A stretch of 17,587 bases of DNA from Spirochaetaceae bacterium (GTDB lineage: Bacteria; Spirochaetota; Spirochaetia; SZUA-6; Bin103). Shown here in pieces: positions 7,498-14,187 of this stretch. The notes beneath the pieces were generated by a model. That model saw only the letters and a list, made by a program, of their open reading frames with translations. It was not told where the DNA came from and searched no databases. Position 1 is the first letter of the stretch, and every line of letters begins with the position of its first letter. A program made the position numbers and the translations under genes. The stretch spans positions 1 to 17,587 of the forward strand of contig JAPOQV010000287.1 of the NCBI GenBank assembly GCA_026710565.1, in the 5' to 3' direction.

Positions 7498-8232
7498 ATG
7501 ATACCCGACCGCGGCCTCCGTATCGCGCTCTGCGCGCTGCTCCTGCTGGCCCCGCTCGCCGCCCTGTCCGCGCAGGAGATGGACGACACGATGATGGACG
7601 ACGGACCGTTCTACGTCAGCGCGGCCTACAGCGCCGCCCTGCCTGCCGAGCGGGACGTCTTCAACGGGGACCGGATCACCGTGGGAGCCGGAGCCGGCCT
7701 CCTGGGGGGCCGGATCGGCGTCGGCTACCCCATCGCCGGGTTCCGGCCGGAGATCGCCGTCGGCTACCACAGGGCTTCGGTCAACTCGCTTACGCTCGAG
7801 AAGTTCGACGGCCATACGACCGATGCGGTGCTGAAGCCCTTGAATGACAAGCTCGCGTTGGGGGGAGACCGGATTTCCGGCGCCCTCGAATCGGTCGACC
7901 TGGCGGCCAGCGTCTACTATGACATCGACACCGGCGCGGAGATCACCCCCTACGTCGGTGTTGCCGCGGGAATGTCGCACGTGAGGCTGACGTTCCGGGA
8001 GAACCTGACCGAACACGAGCTCGAGCGAACGGATTCGCTGTGGACGCCGTCCTTCCAGGTGGCCGTGGGCGCCGGCTACGCCGTCACGGAGGATCTCACG
8101 CTCACGCTGGGCTATCGCCTGACCGGCAGGCTGGAAGCCCAGTTCAGCGACGCGAGCGACGAGAAGATGGCGATGACGCTCAACCACCACATCGAGCTGG
8201 GGCTGCGCTACTCGTTGCCGTTCTTGCTTTAG
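7498..8232 (+). CDS. Outer-membrane beta-barrel protein 1 of a four-paralog array
   Basis: This is a 244-residue protein. A clean signal peptide (MIPDRGLRIALC, hydrophobic core, ALSA before Gln26) is followed by an acidic linker and alternating amphipathic strands such as FYVSAAYSAALP, GGRIGVGYPIAGFRPEIAVGYH, LAASVYYDIDTGAEITPYVGVAAGM and LTLTLGYRLTGRLEAQF. This is the pattern of small OmpA-like or PF13505-type barrels of about eight strands. It shares these segments with the next three genes. Genes 1 and 2 carry an extra loop of about 26 residues (about 99-124) that genes 3 and 4 lack. The C-terminus reads GLRYSLPFLL, whereas the paralogs end in RYSF, so the terminal phenylalanine used as the BAM insertion signal is displaced. 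The ligand is unknown. The ATG at 7498 is the only fit to the signal peptide. Confidence 0.85.
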   Translation: MIPDRGLRIALCALLLLAPLAALSAQEMDDTMMDDGPFYVSAAYSAALPAERDVFNGDRITVGAGAGLLGGRIGVGYPIAGFRPEIAVGYHRASVNSLTLEKFDGHTTDAVLKPLNDKLALGGDRISGALESVDLAASVYYDIDTGAEITPYVGVAAGMSHVRLTFRENLTEHELERTDSLWTPSFQVAVGAGYAVTEDLTLTLGYRLTGRLEAQFSDASDEKMAMTLNHHIELGLRYSLPFLL

Positions 8233-8256
8233 AATCTCCGGCGGAGGATCCGCGAG

Positions 8257-8277
8257 GCGGGCGCGCTCAGCGCCCGC
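8257..8277. terminator. GC-rich hairpin between beta-barrel genes 1 and 2
   Basis: GCGGGCGC (8257-8264) and GCGCCCGC (8270-8277) form an 8-bp perfect stem with a GCTCA loop, 24 bp after the gene 1 stop and 16 bp before the gene 2 promoter. There is no T-run, so it may be a weak or factor-assisted terminator, or an mRNA 3'-end stabiliser. Its place between a stop codon and a promoter is what suggests the call. Confidence 0.4.
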
Positions 8278-8293
8278 TCATCCCGCGCGCGCC

Positions 8294-8323
8294 TTGACAC
8301 GCCGCCCCTTCCGGACGGACATT
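8294..8323 (+). promoter_or_regulatory. Promoter of beta-barrel gene 2, predicted leaderless
   Basis: TTGACA (8294-8299), an 18-bp spacer and GACATT (8318-8323) stand 9 nt before the ATG at 8333. This is the same geometry as before gene 1. The blocks TTGACACGCCG, CGGACATT and GTCATGATA are shared between the two, while most of the spacer differs. No Shine-Dalgarno is present. Confidence 0.6.
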
Positions 8324-8332
8324 AGCGCGGTC

Positions 8333-9061
8333 ATGATAACCAACCGCAGCCTCCGTTTCGCGTTCTGCGCCCTTCTCCTGCTTGCCCCGCTCGCCACCCT
8401 GTCCGCGCAGGAGATGGACGACATGATGGGGAGCGACGAAGGCTTCTACATCAGCGCCGCCTACAGCGCCGCCCTCCCCGGTGAGAGAGACGTGCTCGAC
8501 ACAGCCAACACCGTTGCTGTCGGGACCGGAATCGGCTTCCTGGGCGGTCAGTTCGGCGTCGGCTACGCCATCGCCGGGTTCCGGCCGGAAGTCTCCGTCG
8601 GTTACCGCACGGCTTCGGTTGATTCGCTAAAGCTCAAGAAGCTCGGAGGCTCCACAGCAGAAGCGCTTCTAAAGCCGGTGAATGACATGCTCGCAGCGGA
8701 CGGAGCTGAGATTTCCGGCTCCATCTCTTCGCTCGACGTGGCGCTCAGCGTCTACTACGACGTCGACACCGGCTCGGCGATCGCCCCCTACCTCGGCGTC
8801 GGCGGCGGGATGTCGCAGGTGACCGTGAACGCGAAGCAGAAAGTGGCCACGGAGTATGACCATGAAGACTCGCTGTGGGCGCTGTCCTTCCAGGCGGCCG
8901 CGGGCATCGGCTACGAGGTCACGGAAGATCTGACCGTCGCCCTCGGCTATCGCTTGATCGGCACGCTGGAGGGCAATTTCAGCGAGTACGACACGACCAA
9001 GAGGAAGACGGGCATGACGCTCAACCACAACGTCGAGCTGGGGCTGCGCTACTCGTTCTGA
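8333..9061 (+). CDS. Outer-membrane beta-barrel protein 2
   Basis: This is a 242-residue paralog of the preceding gene. The signal peptide MITNRSLRFAFC...ATLSA is cleaved before Gln26. The barrel strands match gene 1 closely (FYISAAYSAALPGERD, GGQFGVGYAIAGFRPEVSVGYR, ALSVYYDVDTGSAIAPYLGVGGGMS). The extra loop is present but differs in sequence (SLKLKKLGGSTAEALLKPVNDMLA). The C-terminus GLRYSF ends in phenylalanine, the usual outer-membrane insertion signal. The start is ATG 8333 because it alone gives a normal signal peptide. An in-frame TTG at 8294 is the -35 box and would add 13 arginine-rich residues. It has its own promoter and is likely the first gene of an operon with genes 3 and 4. Confidence 0.87.
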   Translation: MITNRSLRFAFCALLLLAPLATLSAQEMDDMMGSDEGFYISAAYSAALPGERDVLDTANTVAVGTGIGFLGGQFGVGYAIAGFRPEVSVGYRTASVDSLKLKKLGGSTAEALLKPVNDMLAADGAEISGSISSLDVALSVYYDVDTGSAIAPYLGVGGGMSQVTVNAKQKVATEYDHEDSLWALSFQAAAGIGYEVTEDLTVALGYRLIGTLEGNFSEYDTTKRKTGMTLNHNVELGLRYSF

Positions 9062-9089
9062 GTATCCCTGGAACGAAGCCGGCTCTGCC

Positions 9090-9695
9090 ATGACGCTCAC
9101 CCGTAGCCCTCGCTTCGTCCTGTGCGCCTGTCTCCTGCTCGCCCCGCTCGGCATCTTGGCCGCGCAGGACAGGGACGGCGGCATGATGAAGGAAGACGGA
9201 TCGTTCTCGGTGAGCGCCGGCTACGGCCTCGCCTTCCCCGCCGACCGCAAGATCGACGAGCGTACGCTGTCGACCGACCTGGGCTTCGTGAGCGGCCGGT
9301 TCGGCGTCGGCTACTCCATCTTCGGGTTCCGCCCCGAGCTGTCCGTCGGCTACCGCATGGCCAACGTCAAGGGCCAGGATGAACAGTCCGTCACGGCGAT
9401 CGACGTGATCGCGAGCGTGTACTACGACGTCGATACCGGCAGCCAGATCGTCCCCTACGCCGGCATCGGCGCCGGCATGTCCAACGTGACCGTCAAGGAA
9501 GGAAACGGCAAGACGGTATGGGCGGTCGCCTTTCAGGGAGCCGCGGGCATCGGCTACGCCCTCACGGAGGATCTGACCCTCACGCTGGGCTACCGCCTGA
9601 CCGGAACGATGGACGCCGACTTCCCGGATGACGGCGGCACGCTGAAGATGGCGCTCGGCCACAACGTCGAGCTGGGGATCCGCTACTCGTTCTGA
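9090..9695 (+). CDS. Outer-membrane beta-barrel protein 3
   Basis: This is a 201-residue paralog. The signal peptide MTLTRSPRFVLCACLLL...ILAA is cleaved before Gln26. Barrel segments FSVSAGYGLAFPADRK, GRFGVGYSIFGFRPELSVGYRMANVK, VIASVYYDVDTGSQIVPYAGIGAGMS and LTLTLGYRLTGTMDADF align with genes 1 and 2, but the long loop after the fourth strand is shortened to GQDEQS. It ends in GIRYSF. The 28 bp before its ATG contain neither the TTGACA promoter nor a clear Shine-Dalgarno, so it is probably expressed from the gene 2 transcript. The stop overlaps the gene 4 start by one base (TGATG). Confidence 0.87.
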   Translation: MTLTRSPRFVLCACLLLAPLGILAAQDRDGGMMKEDGSFSVSAGYGLAFPADRKIDERTLSTDLGFVSGRFGVGYSIFGFRPELSVGYRMANVKGQDEQSVTAIDVIASVYYDVDTGSQIVPYAGIGAGMSNVTVKEGNGKTVWAVAFQGAAGIGYALTEDLTLTLGYRLTGTMDADFPDDGGTLKMALGHNVELGIRYSF

Positions 9696-10285
9696 TGAGT
9701 GCTGACCGGAGCCTCCGCGTCGCGGTCAGCGCACTGCTGGTGCTGGCTCCGCTCGCCCACCTGGCCGCGCAGGAGGTGGACGACGGCGGCGGCTTCTACA
9801 TCAGTGCCGCCTACGGCATCGCTCTCCCTGCCGACCGAACGATCGGCGAGGAGACGCTCACGACCGAGGTGGGCCTGCTCGGAGGCCACGCCGGCGTCGG
9901 CCTCTACCTGTTCGGCTTCCGCCCGGAGTTGGCGGCCGGCTACCGCCTGGCCAACGTCAAGGACCGGGAAGAGCAGTCCATCACCGCGATCGACGTGATC
10001 GCCAGCGTCTACTACGACGTCGGCATCGGCATTCTGATCGCCCCCTACGTCGGCGTCGGCGGCGGGGTGTCGCAGTCCACCGTCACGCGGGACCAGAGCA
10101 GGTCGGTGTTGACGCCGGCCTTCCAGGGGGCAGCGGGCATCGGCTTCTCCGTCCTGGGAGACCTGACCCTCAACCTGGGCTATCGCCTGCGAGGCTCGAT
10201 GGACGCCGAGATCCCGGATACGAAGGAACTGTTGAAGGCGGGCCTCACCCACAGCTTGGAGGTGGGGCTGCGCTACTCGTTCTGA
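9695..10285 (+). CDS. Outer-membrane beta-barrel protein 4
   Basis: This is the fourth paralog, 196 residues. The signal peptide MSADRSLRVAVSALLV...HLAA is cleaved before Gln26. It is closest to gene 3: both have the short loop, the GEETLTTEVGLLGG or DERTLSTDLGFVSG segment, and AIDVIASVYYDV. It ends GLRYSF. The ATG overlaps the stop of gene 3 by one base, which suggests translational reinitiation. The formylglycine-generating enzyme gene follows after 13 bp with no visible promoter, so read-through into the next two genes is possible. Confidence 0.87.
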   Translation: MSADRSLRVAVSALLVLAPLAHLAAQEVDDGGGFYISAAYGIALPADRTIGEETLTTEVGLLGGHAGVGLYLFGFRPELAAGYRLANVKDREEQSITAIDVIASVYYDVGIGILIAPYVGVGGGVSQSTVTRDQSRSVLTPAFQGAAGIGFSVLGDLTLNLGYRLRGSMDAEIPDTKELLKAGLTHSLEVGLRYSF

Positions 10286-10298
10286 GGCTCCGGCGACG

Positions 10299-11366
10299 GT
10301 GACCGGGTCGACTCCCGCTGACCGCGGCGCTGCGGCTGATAGCTGCTGCACTCCCGGCCGTTCCCGGCCGGTCGCGGCGCCCGTGCCGCGCCGCTCCCGC
10401 TCCGGCCCCACGCCGGATGCGGCGCCGGGACCGGACGCCGCGCGCCGGTTGCTGGCACGCACCGGCGATACGGAGCGCCGGCGCTGCGCAGCGCTTGCGA
10501 CCCGCGTCCCGATCACCGGCGGCGGCTTCCTGATGGGCACCGACAACCCTGACGGCTTCCCGGCCGACGGCGAGGGGCCGGTGCGCGAGGTGACCGTCTC
10601 ACCGTTCTCCTGCGACGCGTTCTGCGTGACCGGCTACCGCTTCGCGCGCTTCGTCGCCGCCACCGGCTACGTCACGGAGGCCGAGCTGTTCGGCTGGTCG
10701 TTCGTGTTCCACGCGCACGTGCCGGAAACGGTCGCCGATCGATACGAAGTCCGCGAGGTGCCGGGCGTCGCATGGTGGCGCGGGGTGCCGGGCGCCTGCT
10801 GGGCGCAGCCGGAGGGACCCGGCAGCACGCTGGACGGCCGGCTGGACGAACCGGTCGCGCACGTCTCCTGGAACGACGCGGTGGCCCTGGCGCGGTTCGA
10901 AGGGGGACGCCTGCCCACCGAGGCGGAGTGGGAGCTGGCCGCGCGCGGCGGGCTGGAGCAGGCGGTCTACTGCTGGGGCGACGAGCTGGAGCCCGGCGGC
11001 GAGCACCACTGCAACGTCTGGCAGGGAACGTTTCCCGACCGCGACACGGCAGACGACGGCTACGCCGGGCGGGCGCCGGTGGACGCGTTCGCGCCCAACG
11101 GACTCGGTGTCCAAAACGCCGCCGGCAACGTCTGGGAGTGGTGCGCGGACTGGTTCGCCACCGACCACGGGGCCGACCGCGTCGACCCGCGCGGACCGGC
11201 GCGCGGGCGCGGCAAGGTGATGAAGGGCGGCTCCTTCCTGTGCCACCATTCGTACTGCAACCGCTACCGGGTCGGCGCCCGCACCGCCAACACGCCGGAC
11301 AGCTCCACGGCCAACTGCGGCGTGCGGCTGGTGTTCCCGCCGGACTCTCAGGAGGCATCGTCATGA
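10299..11366 (+). CDS. Formylglycine-generating enzyme (SUMF1/FGE family)
   Basis: FGE oxidises a cysteine in the CxPxR motif of type I sulfatases to C-alpha-formylglycine, using O2 and copper. The 355-residue protein keeps the family's hallmarks: VPITGGGFLMGTD (70-82), HVSWNDAVA (188-196), RLPTEAEWELAARGG (204-218), WQGTFP (241-246), NVWEWCADW (277-285), and the active-site segment GGSFLCHHSYCNRYR (310-324) with both catalytic cysteines, Cys315 and Cys320. NTPDSS follows at 331-336. Having both cysteines separates it from the many FGE-fold proteins without this activity. Cys16-Cys17 in SCCTP resemble the N-terminal cysteine pair of eukaryotic FGE and favour the GTG start at 10299, though the ribosome site is weak. 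No sulfatase lies in the window. It is coupled by ATGA to the next gene, whose product may be a partner or a co-regulated enzyme. Confidence 0.88.
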   Translation: MTGSTPADRGAAADSCCTPGRSRPVAAPVPRRSRSGPTPDAAPGPDAARRLLARTGDTERRRCAALATRVPITGGGFLMGTDNPDGFPADGEGPVREVTVSPFSCDAFCVTGYRFARFVAATGYVTEAELFGWSFVFHAHVPETVADRYEVREVPGVAWWRGVPGACWAQPEGPGSTLDGRLDEPVAHVSWNDAVALARFEGGRLPTEAEWELAARGGLEQAVYCWGDELEPGGEHHCNVWQGTFPDRDTADDGYAGRAPVDAFAPNGLGVQNAAGNVWEWCADWFATDHGADRVDPRGPARGRGKVMKGGSFLCHHSYCNRYRVGARTANTPDSSTANCGVRLVFPPDSQEASS

Positions 11367-12100
11367 CCGATCGGGAACAGGAACTGGCCGAGCTCGACAT
11401 CTACGGGTTCACCGTCGTGCACGAGGTCCTGGACGCCGCTCAGGTGGCGGCGATGAAGGCCGCCCTGATGCGGTGCGAGCGCGAGGTGGGCACCGATCAC
11501 CGGCACCGCGGCGCGGCCCGCCACGTGGCCAACCTGCCCACCCTTGATCCGGTGTTCTTCACGTGCCTGGACCATCCCAAGGTCATGCCGCTCCTCGTCC
11601 ACTACCTGGGCGATACGCTGATCCTGGGCAGCCTCAACGCGCGCATCGTGCGGCCGGGCGACGGCGACCAGGCCCTGCACAGCGACATCGGCGCCGACCT
11701 CTTGAACATGGCCTCGCCGGTGATGATGAACACCGTGTGGATGCTGGACGACTTCTCGGCCGAGAACGGCGGCACGCGGGTCGTCCCCGGCTCGCACCGG
11801 AGCGGGCTGCAGGAACCTCCGGAGGGGTTCCGCGTCAGGCACGTGCACCAGGCCGCGGCACCCGCCGGCAGCGTGCTGGTGTTCAACGGCCAGTGCTGGC
11901 ACGGCGGCGGCGCCAACCGCTCGCAGGGCCGGCGGCACGCGCTGTTCGGCCACTACCGCAAGCACCTCATGCGCTTCCAGGTGGACCCGCACGAGGGGTT
12001 CCCGGCGGACTGGCTGCCGCTGCTCGACGATCGGCAGAAGCGCCTCTTGCGCATGCACAACGGCCTGGGCGCCGCCCGCTCGGCCGACTCCCACCGCTGA
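11363..12100 (+). CDS. Phytanoyl-CoA dioxygenase (PhyH) family Fe(II)/2-oxoglutarate oxygenase
   Basis: This is a 245-residue protein with the double-stranded beta-helix oxygenase motifs. The iron ligands are His106 and Asp108 (LHSDIG) and His180 (CWHGGGANRS), and Arg186 is a likely 2-oxoglutarate contact. GGTRVVPGSH (136-145) is the loop typical of PhyH proteins. These enzymes couple 2-oxoglutarate decarboxylation to hydroxylation or halogenation of small molecules, and the substrate cannot be read from sequence. The ATG at 11363 overlaps the FGE stop by 4 bp and has a strong AGGAGG 7 nt upstream, so the start is secure and the two genes are co-translated. The tight pairing suggests a shared substrate pathway, for example a sulfated or lipid-derived compound, but this is inference. 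Confidence 0.85.
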   Translation: MTDREQELAELDIYGFTVVHEVLDAAQVAAMKAALMRCEREVGTDHRHRGAARHVANLPTLDPVFFTCLDHPKVMPLLVHYLGDTLILGSLNARIVRPGDGDQALHSDIGADLLNMASPVMMNTVWMLDDFSAENGGTRVVPGSHRSGLQEPPEGFRVRHVHQAAAPAGSVLVFNGQCWHGGGANRSQGRRHALFGHYRKHLMRFQVDPHEGFPADWLPLLDDRQKRLLRMHNGLGAARSADSHR

Positions 12101-12133
12101 GGACTGGAGCAACTGACTACCCAGTTCGAGAGA

Positions 12134-12151
12134 AGTACTGTAACTTGTACG
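12134..12151 (+). promoter_or_regulatory. YefM-YoeB-type operator upstream of the toxin-antitoxin pair
   Basis: Two GTAC cores, AGTACT (12134-12139) and TGTACG (12146-12151), have centres 12 bp apart and end 2 bp before the antitoxin ATG. The E. coli yefM-yoeB operator consists of two palindromes with TGTACA cores spaced 12 bp centre to centre, recognised by YefM and the YefM-YoeB complex. The match in spacing and core suggests the same autoregulation here. The -10/-35 elements are not clear. Confidence 0.55.
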
Positions 12152-12153
12152 TC

Positions 12154-12435
12154 ATGGCGTACCGAAACGACGCTGTAGACCTGCGGGTCGTGAACTACTC
12201 CGACCTGCGCAAGAACCTGAAGGCCTACCTGGATGCGGTTTGCCGGGATCGGCAGGCACTCGTCGTGACGCGACGCGACGACGAGCACGTGGTGGTGGTC
12301 TCCATGGACGAGTACCGGAGCCTGGCCGAGACCGACTATCTGCTGTCGGAAGAAGCAAACGCCCGCCACCTGCGCGACTCGCTCCGGGATGCTCGCAGCG
12401 GCGGCGCGACGCCCCGCACACTCAGTGACGAATGA
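12154..12435 (+). CDS. yefM: Antitoxin, YefM/Phd family
   Basis: This is a 93-residue antitoxin that binds and neutralises the adjacent toxin and represses its own promoter. NYSDLRKNLKAYLDAV (14-29) is the DNA-binding/dimer N-terminal region of YefM-like proteins. ALVVTRRDDEHVVVVSMDEYRSLAETDYLL (35-64) follows the family pattern ITR.......V.MS.EEY.SL.ET.YLL. The tail ANARHLRDSLRDARSG contacts the toxin in this family. The ATG at 12154 gives 13 residues before the conserved NYSDLR; a GTG closer to that motif is possible. It lies 6 bp before the toxin gene. Confidence 0.88.
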   Translation: MAYRNDAVDLRVVNYSDLRKNLKAYLDAVCRDRQALVVTRRDDEHVVVVSMDEYRSLAETDYLLSEEANARHLRDSLRDARSGGATPRTLSDE

Positions 12436-12441
12436 GCGCCC

Positions 12442-12702
12442 TTGGCTTCCGAGATCCTCTTCACCGAGCACGCGTGGCGCGACTACCTGTTCTGGCAGCG
12501 GACCGATAGAAGAGTACTGAAGCGAATCAACGAACTGATTCGCGATGCGGGGTGCTCGCCATCGCAGGGAATCGGCAAGCCGGAACCGCTGCGCCACGAG
12601 CTGCGGGGATGCTGGTCTCGGCGCGTCGACAGCGAGCACCGGCTGGTCTACGAGGTGCGTGACGATCAGATCCGCATCATCGCCTGCCGGTATCACTACT
12701 AG
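12442..12702 (+). CDS. yoeB: Toxin, YoeB/Txe family ribosome-dependent mRNA endonuclease
   Basis: The 86-residue protein is very close to E. coli YoeB (84 residues): ILFTEHAWRDYLFWQRTD, INELIRDAGCSP, GKPEPLRHEL, GCWSRRVDSEHRLVYEV and IIACRYHY. The residues matching YoeB catalytic Glu46, Arg65, His83 and the terminal Tyr84 are Glu48, Arg67, His85 and Tyr86, so the toxin looks intact. In this family it cleaves mRNA at the ribosomal A site when freed from the antitoxin. The start appears to be TTG at 12442. A nearby ATG overlapping the antitoxin stop is out of frame. The TAG stop lies inside the left arm of a 110-bp inverted-repeat element. Confidence 0.92.
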   Translation: MASEILFTEHAWRDYLFWQRTDRRVLKRINELIRDAGCSPSQGIGKPEPLRHELRGCWSRRVDSEHRLVYEVRDDQIRIIACRYHY

Positions 12703-12809
12703 TACCCCATCAAACTGATGTCGACGGGTGACATTAGGTGGCTACACGGGCTTCGCGCGAGGCCGAGTCCCGTAGCACGCACTCCCAAACCAAAGTTTGA
12801 TGGGTACTA
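12700..12809. repeat. 110-bp element bounded by 16-bp inverted repeats (possible MITE or structured terminator)
   Basis: The left arm TAGTACCCCATCAAACT (12700-12716) and right arm AGTTTGATGGGTACTA (12794-12809) are inverted copies differing by one extra C. The interior has no ORF. It contains a nested stem, GCTA plus CGGG (from 12744) paired with CCCGTAGC (ending near 12772), around GGCTTCGC/GCGAGGCC, which pair fully if one G-U is allowed. The element fills the space between the convergent toxin and aroA genes, and its first three bases are the toxin's TAG stop. It is either a small non-autonomous mobile element or insertion-sequence remnant, or a two-way terminator or RNA hairpin. No target-site duplication is obvious. 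Confidence 0.6.
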
Positions 12810-12828
12810 CCGGTGAGTGGCGCCCTGC

Positions 12829-14112
12829 TCAGCTCCCTGCCGTGAGCGCCGCGAACCGTTCGAAGAAGTCGGGGAAGGTCTTGGCCGCGCAGCCGGGCTC
12901 CAGGATGGTGAGGCCGGGGACGCGCAGGCCGGTCACCGCGAACGCCATGGCCATGCGGTGGTCTTCGTAGGTCCGGATCGGCGCCGGCGCGAGCCGTGAC
13001 GGCTCGATGCGCAGGCCGTCCGGGCGCTCCTCGACCGTGGCGCCGAGGCGGCGCAGCTCCGTGGTCAGCGCCGCGATCCGGTCGGTCTCCTGCATGCGGA
13101 TGTGAGCGACGTTGCGGATCGTCACCGGCGCGTCCGCGAACGGCGCGATCGCCGCGAACGTCGGCGTCAGGTCGGAGACGGCGTTGAGGTCGAGCTCGAC
13201 CCCGCGCAGCCGCTCCGGGCCGGTGACGGTGATGCCCTCCGCGTCCTCCCACAGGTCGCAGCCCATCCGCCGCAGGATGTCCACGCAGGCGATGTCGCCC
13301 TGGGAAGAGTCGGCGGCAAGTCCGCGGACGCACACGCTGCCGCCGGTGACCGCGGCGGCTGCCAGGAAATAGGACGCGTTGGTGGCATCCGGCTCCACGT
13401 CGTAGGTGCGCCCGCGGTAGCCGGTATCGGCCGCGATCTCGAAGACGCCCGGCTCGGGCCGTCCCACTTCGACGCCGAAGTCGCGCATCACCCGCACGGA
13501 AAGGTCGATGAACGGCTCCGAGGGCACCGGGCCGTCCACGACGATGGTGGTGGCCGCCGCCGCCGCCGGCGCGCACAGGAGCAGCGCCGATACCGGCTGG
13601 CTCGAGTGCGCGGCGCGCATCTCGATGCGCCCACCGGGGAGGCCGGCCGCCTCGATCTCGAACGGCAGGTGACCGGGTTGACCCGCGAAGCGGAAGCGCG
13701 CGCCGGCGGCGGCCAGCACGGCCGGAAGGTCGCCCATGGGACGCTCGCGCATGCGCCGGGCGCCGTCGAAGCGATAGACTCCGCGCCCCGCCGCCGCCAC
13801 GGCGGTCAGGAAGCGTGCCGTCGTTCCCGAGTAACGCACGTCCAGCTCCGCCGCCGCCGCCGGGATGCGGCCGCCGGCTCCGGCGACGGCGATGCGGGCG
13901 CGCGCCGGGTCGGCCTGTACGCCGATGCCGAGCCGTGTCAGCCCGTCCAGGCAGGCTTCGGTGTCGTCGCTGAAGAGCGCGCCGCGCAGGGTCGAGTCGC
14001 CGGAGGCCAGCGCCGCCACCACCAATGCGCGGTTGGTGAGCCTCTTCGAGCCCGGCACCGTCACCGTGCCGCGCACCGGGCCGGGGGCCGGCGTCACCTC
14101 GTACGTTTCCAT
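12829..14112 (-). CDS. aroA: 3-phosphoshikimate 1-carboxyvinyltransferase (EPSP synthase)
   Basis: AroA transfers enolpyruvyl from PEP to shikimate-3-phosphate, step six of the shikimate pathway. The protein is 427 residues, as in E. coli. Key motifs are PGSKRLTNRAL (20-30, Lys23), YSGTTARFL (94-102), RMRERPMGDL (120-129), HSSQPVSALLL (169-179), ASYFLAAAA (246-254), SDLTPTFA (313-320, with Asp314 as the catalytic acid), QETDRI (341-346, Glu342), TYEDHRMAMAF (381-391) and CAAKTFPDFFE (408-418, Lys411). The segment at 94-101 differs from the E. coli NAGTAMRP: Asn94 is Tyr and Pro101 is Phe. The ATG at 14112 has TAGG 7 nt upstream and diverges from ridA across 75 bp. Confidence 0.95.
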   Translation of the reverse strand: METYEVTPAPGPVRGTVTVPGSKRLTNRALVVAALASGDSTLRGALFSDDTEACLDGLTRLGIGVQADPARARIAVAGAGGRIPAAAAELDVRYSGTTARFLTAVAAAGRGVYRFDGARRMRERPMGDLPAVLAAAGARFRFAGQPGHLPFEIEAAGLPGGRIEMRAAHSSQPVSALLLCAPAAAAATTIVVDGPVPSEPFIDLSVRVMRDFGVEVGRPEPGVFEIAADTGYRGRTYDVEPDATNASYFLAAAAVTGGSVCVRGLAADSSQGDIACVDILRRMGCDLWEDAEGITVTGPERLRGVELDLNAVSDLTPTFAAIAPFADAPVTIRNVAHIRMQETDRIAALTTELRRLGATVEERPDGLRIEPSRLAPAPIRTYEDHRMAMAFAVTGLRVPGLTILEPGCAAKTFPDFFERFAALTAGS

Positions 14113-14187
14113 GCGGCAGCCTACCCCGGCGGCCGGAGGGTGCGCAGCGCGTGGCGCCCCGAGCCGCGGATCGTTAGGATTCGCACC

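Noticed and set aside
8294..8332. Upstream TTG start for beta-barrel gene 2
   Set aside because: It would add 13 arginine-rich residues before a perfect signal peptide, and the TTG is the first part of the TTGACA promoter box shared with gene 1.
12111..12126. AACTG/CAGTT hairpin after the oxygenase gene as a terminator
   Set aside because: The stem is only 5 bp with no T-tract, and it overlaps the likely promoter region of the toxin-antitoxin pair.
12134..12702. Toxin-antitoxin pair and inverted-repeat element as the edge of a larger genomic island
   Set aside because: Flanking genes are ordinary core genes, base composition looks unchanged, and no integrase, tRNA or attachment-site repeat is visible.
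14152..14180. Leaderless promoter for ridA using TAGGAT as the -10
   Set aside because: No acceptable -35 is found 16-19 bp upstream and a Shine-Dalgarno-like AGGA overlaps the same bases, so the promoter call is not supported.
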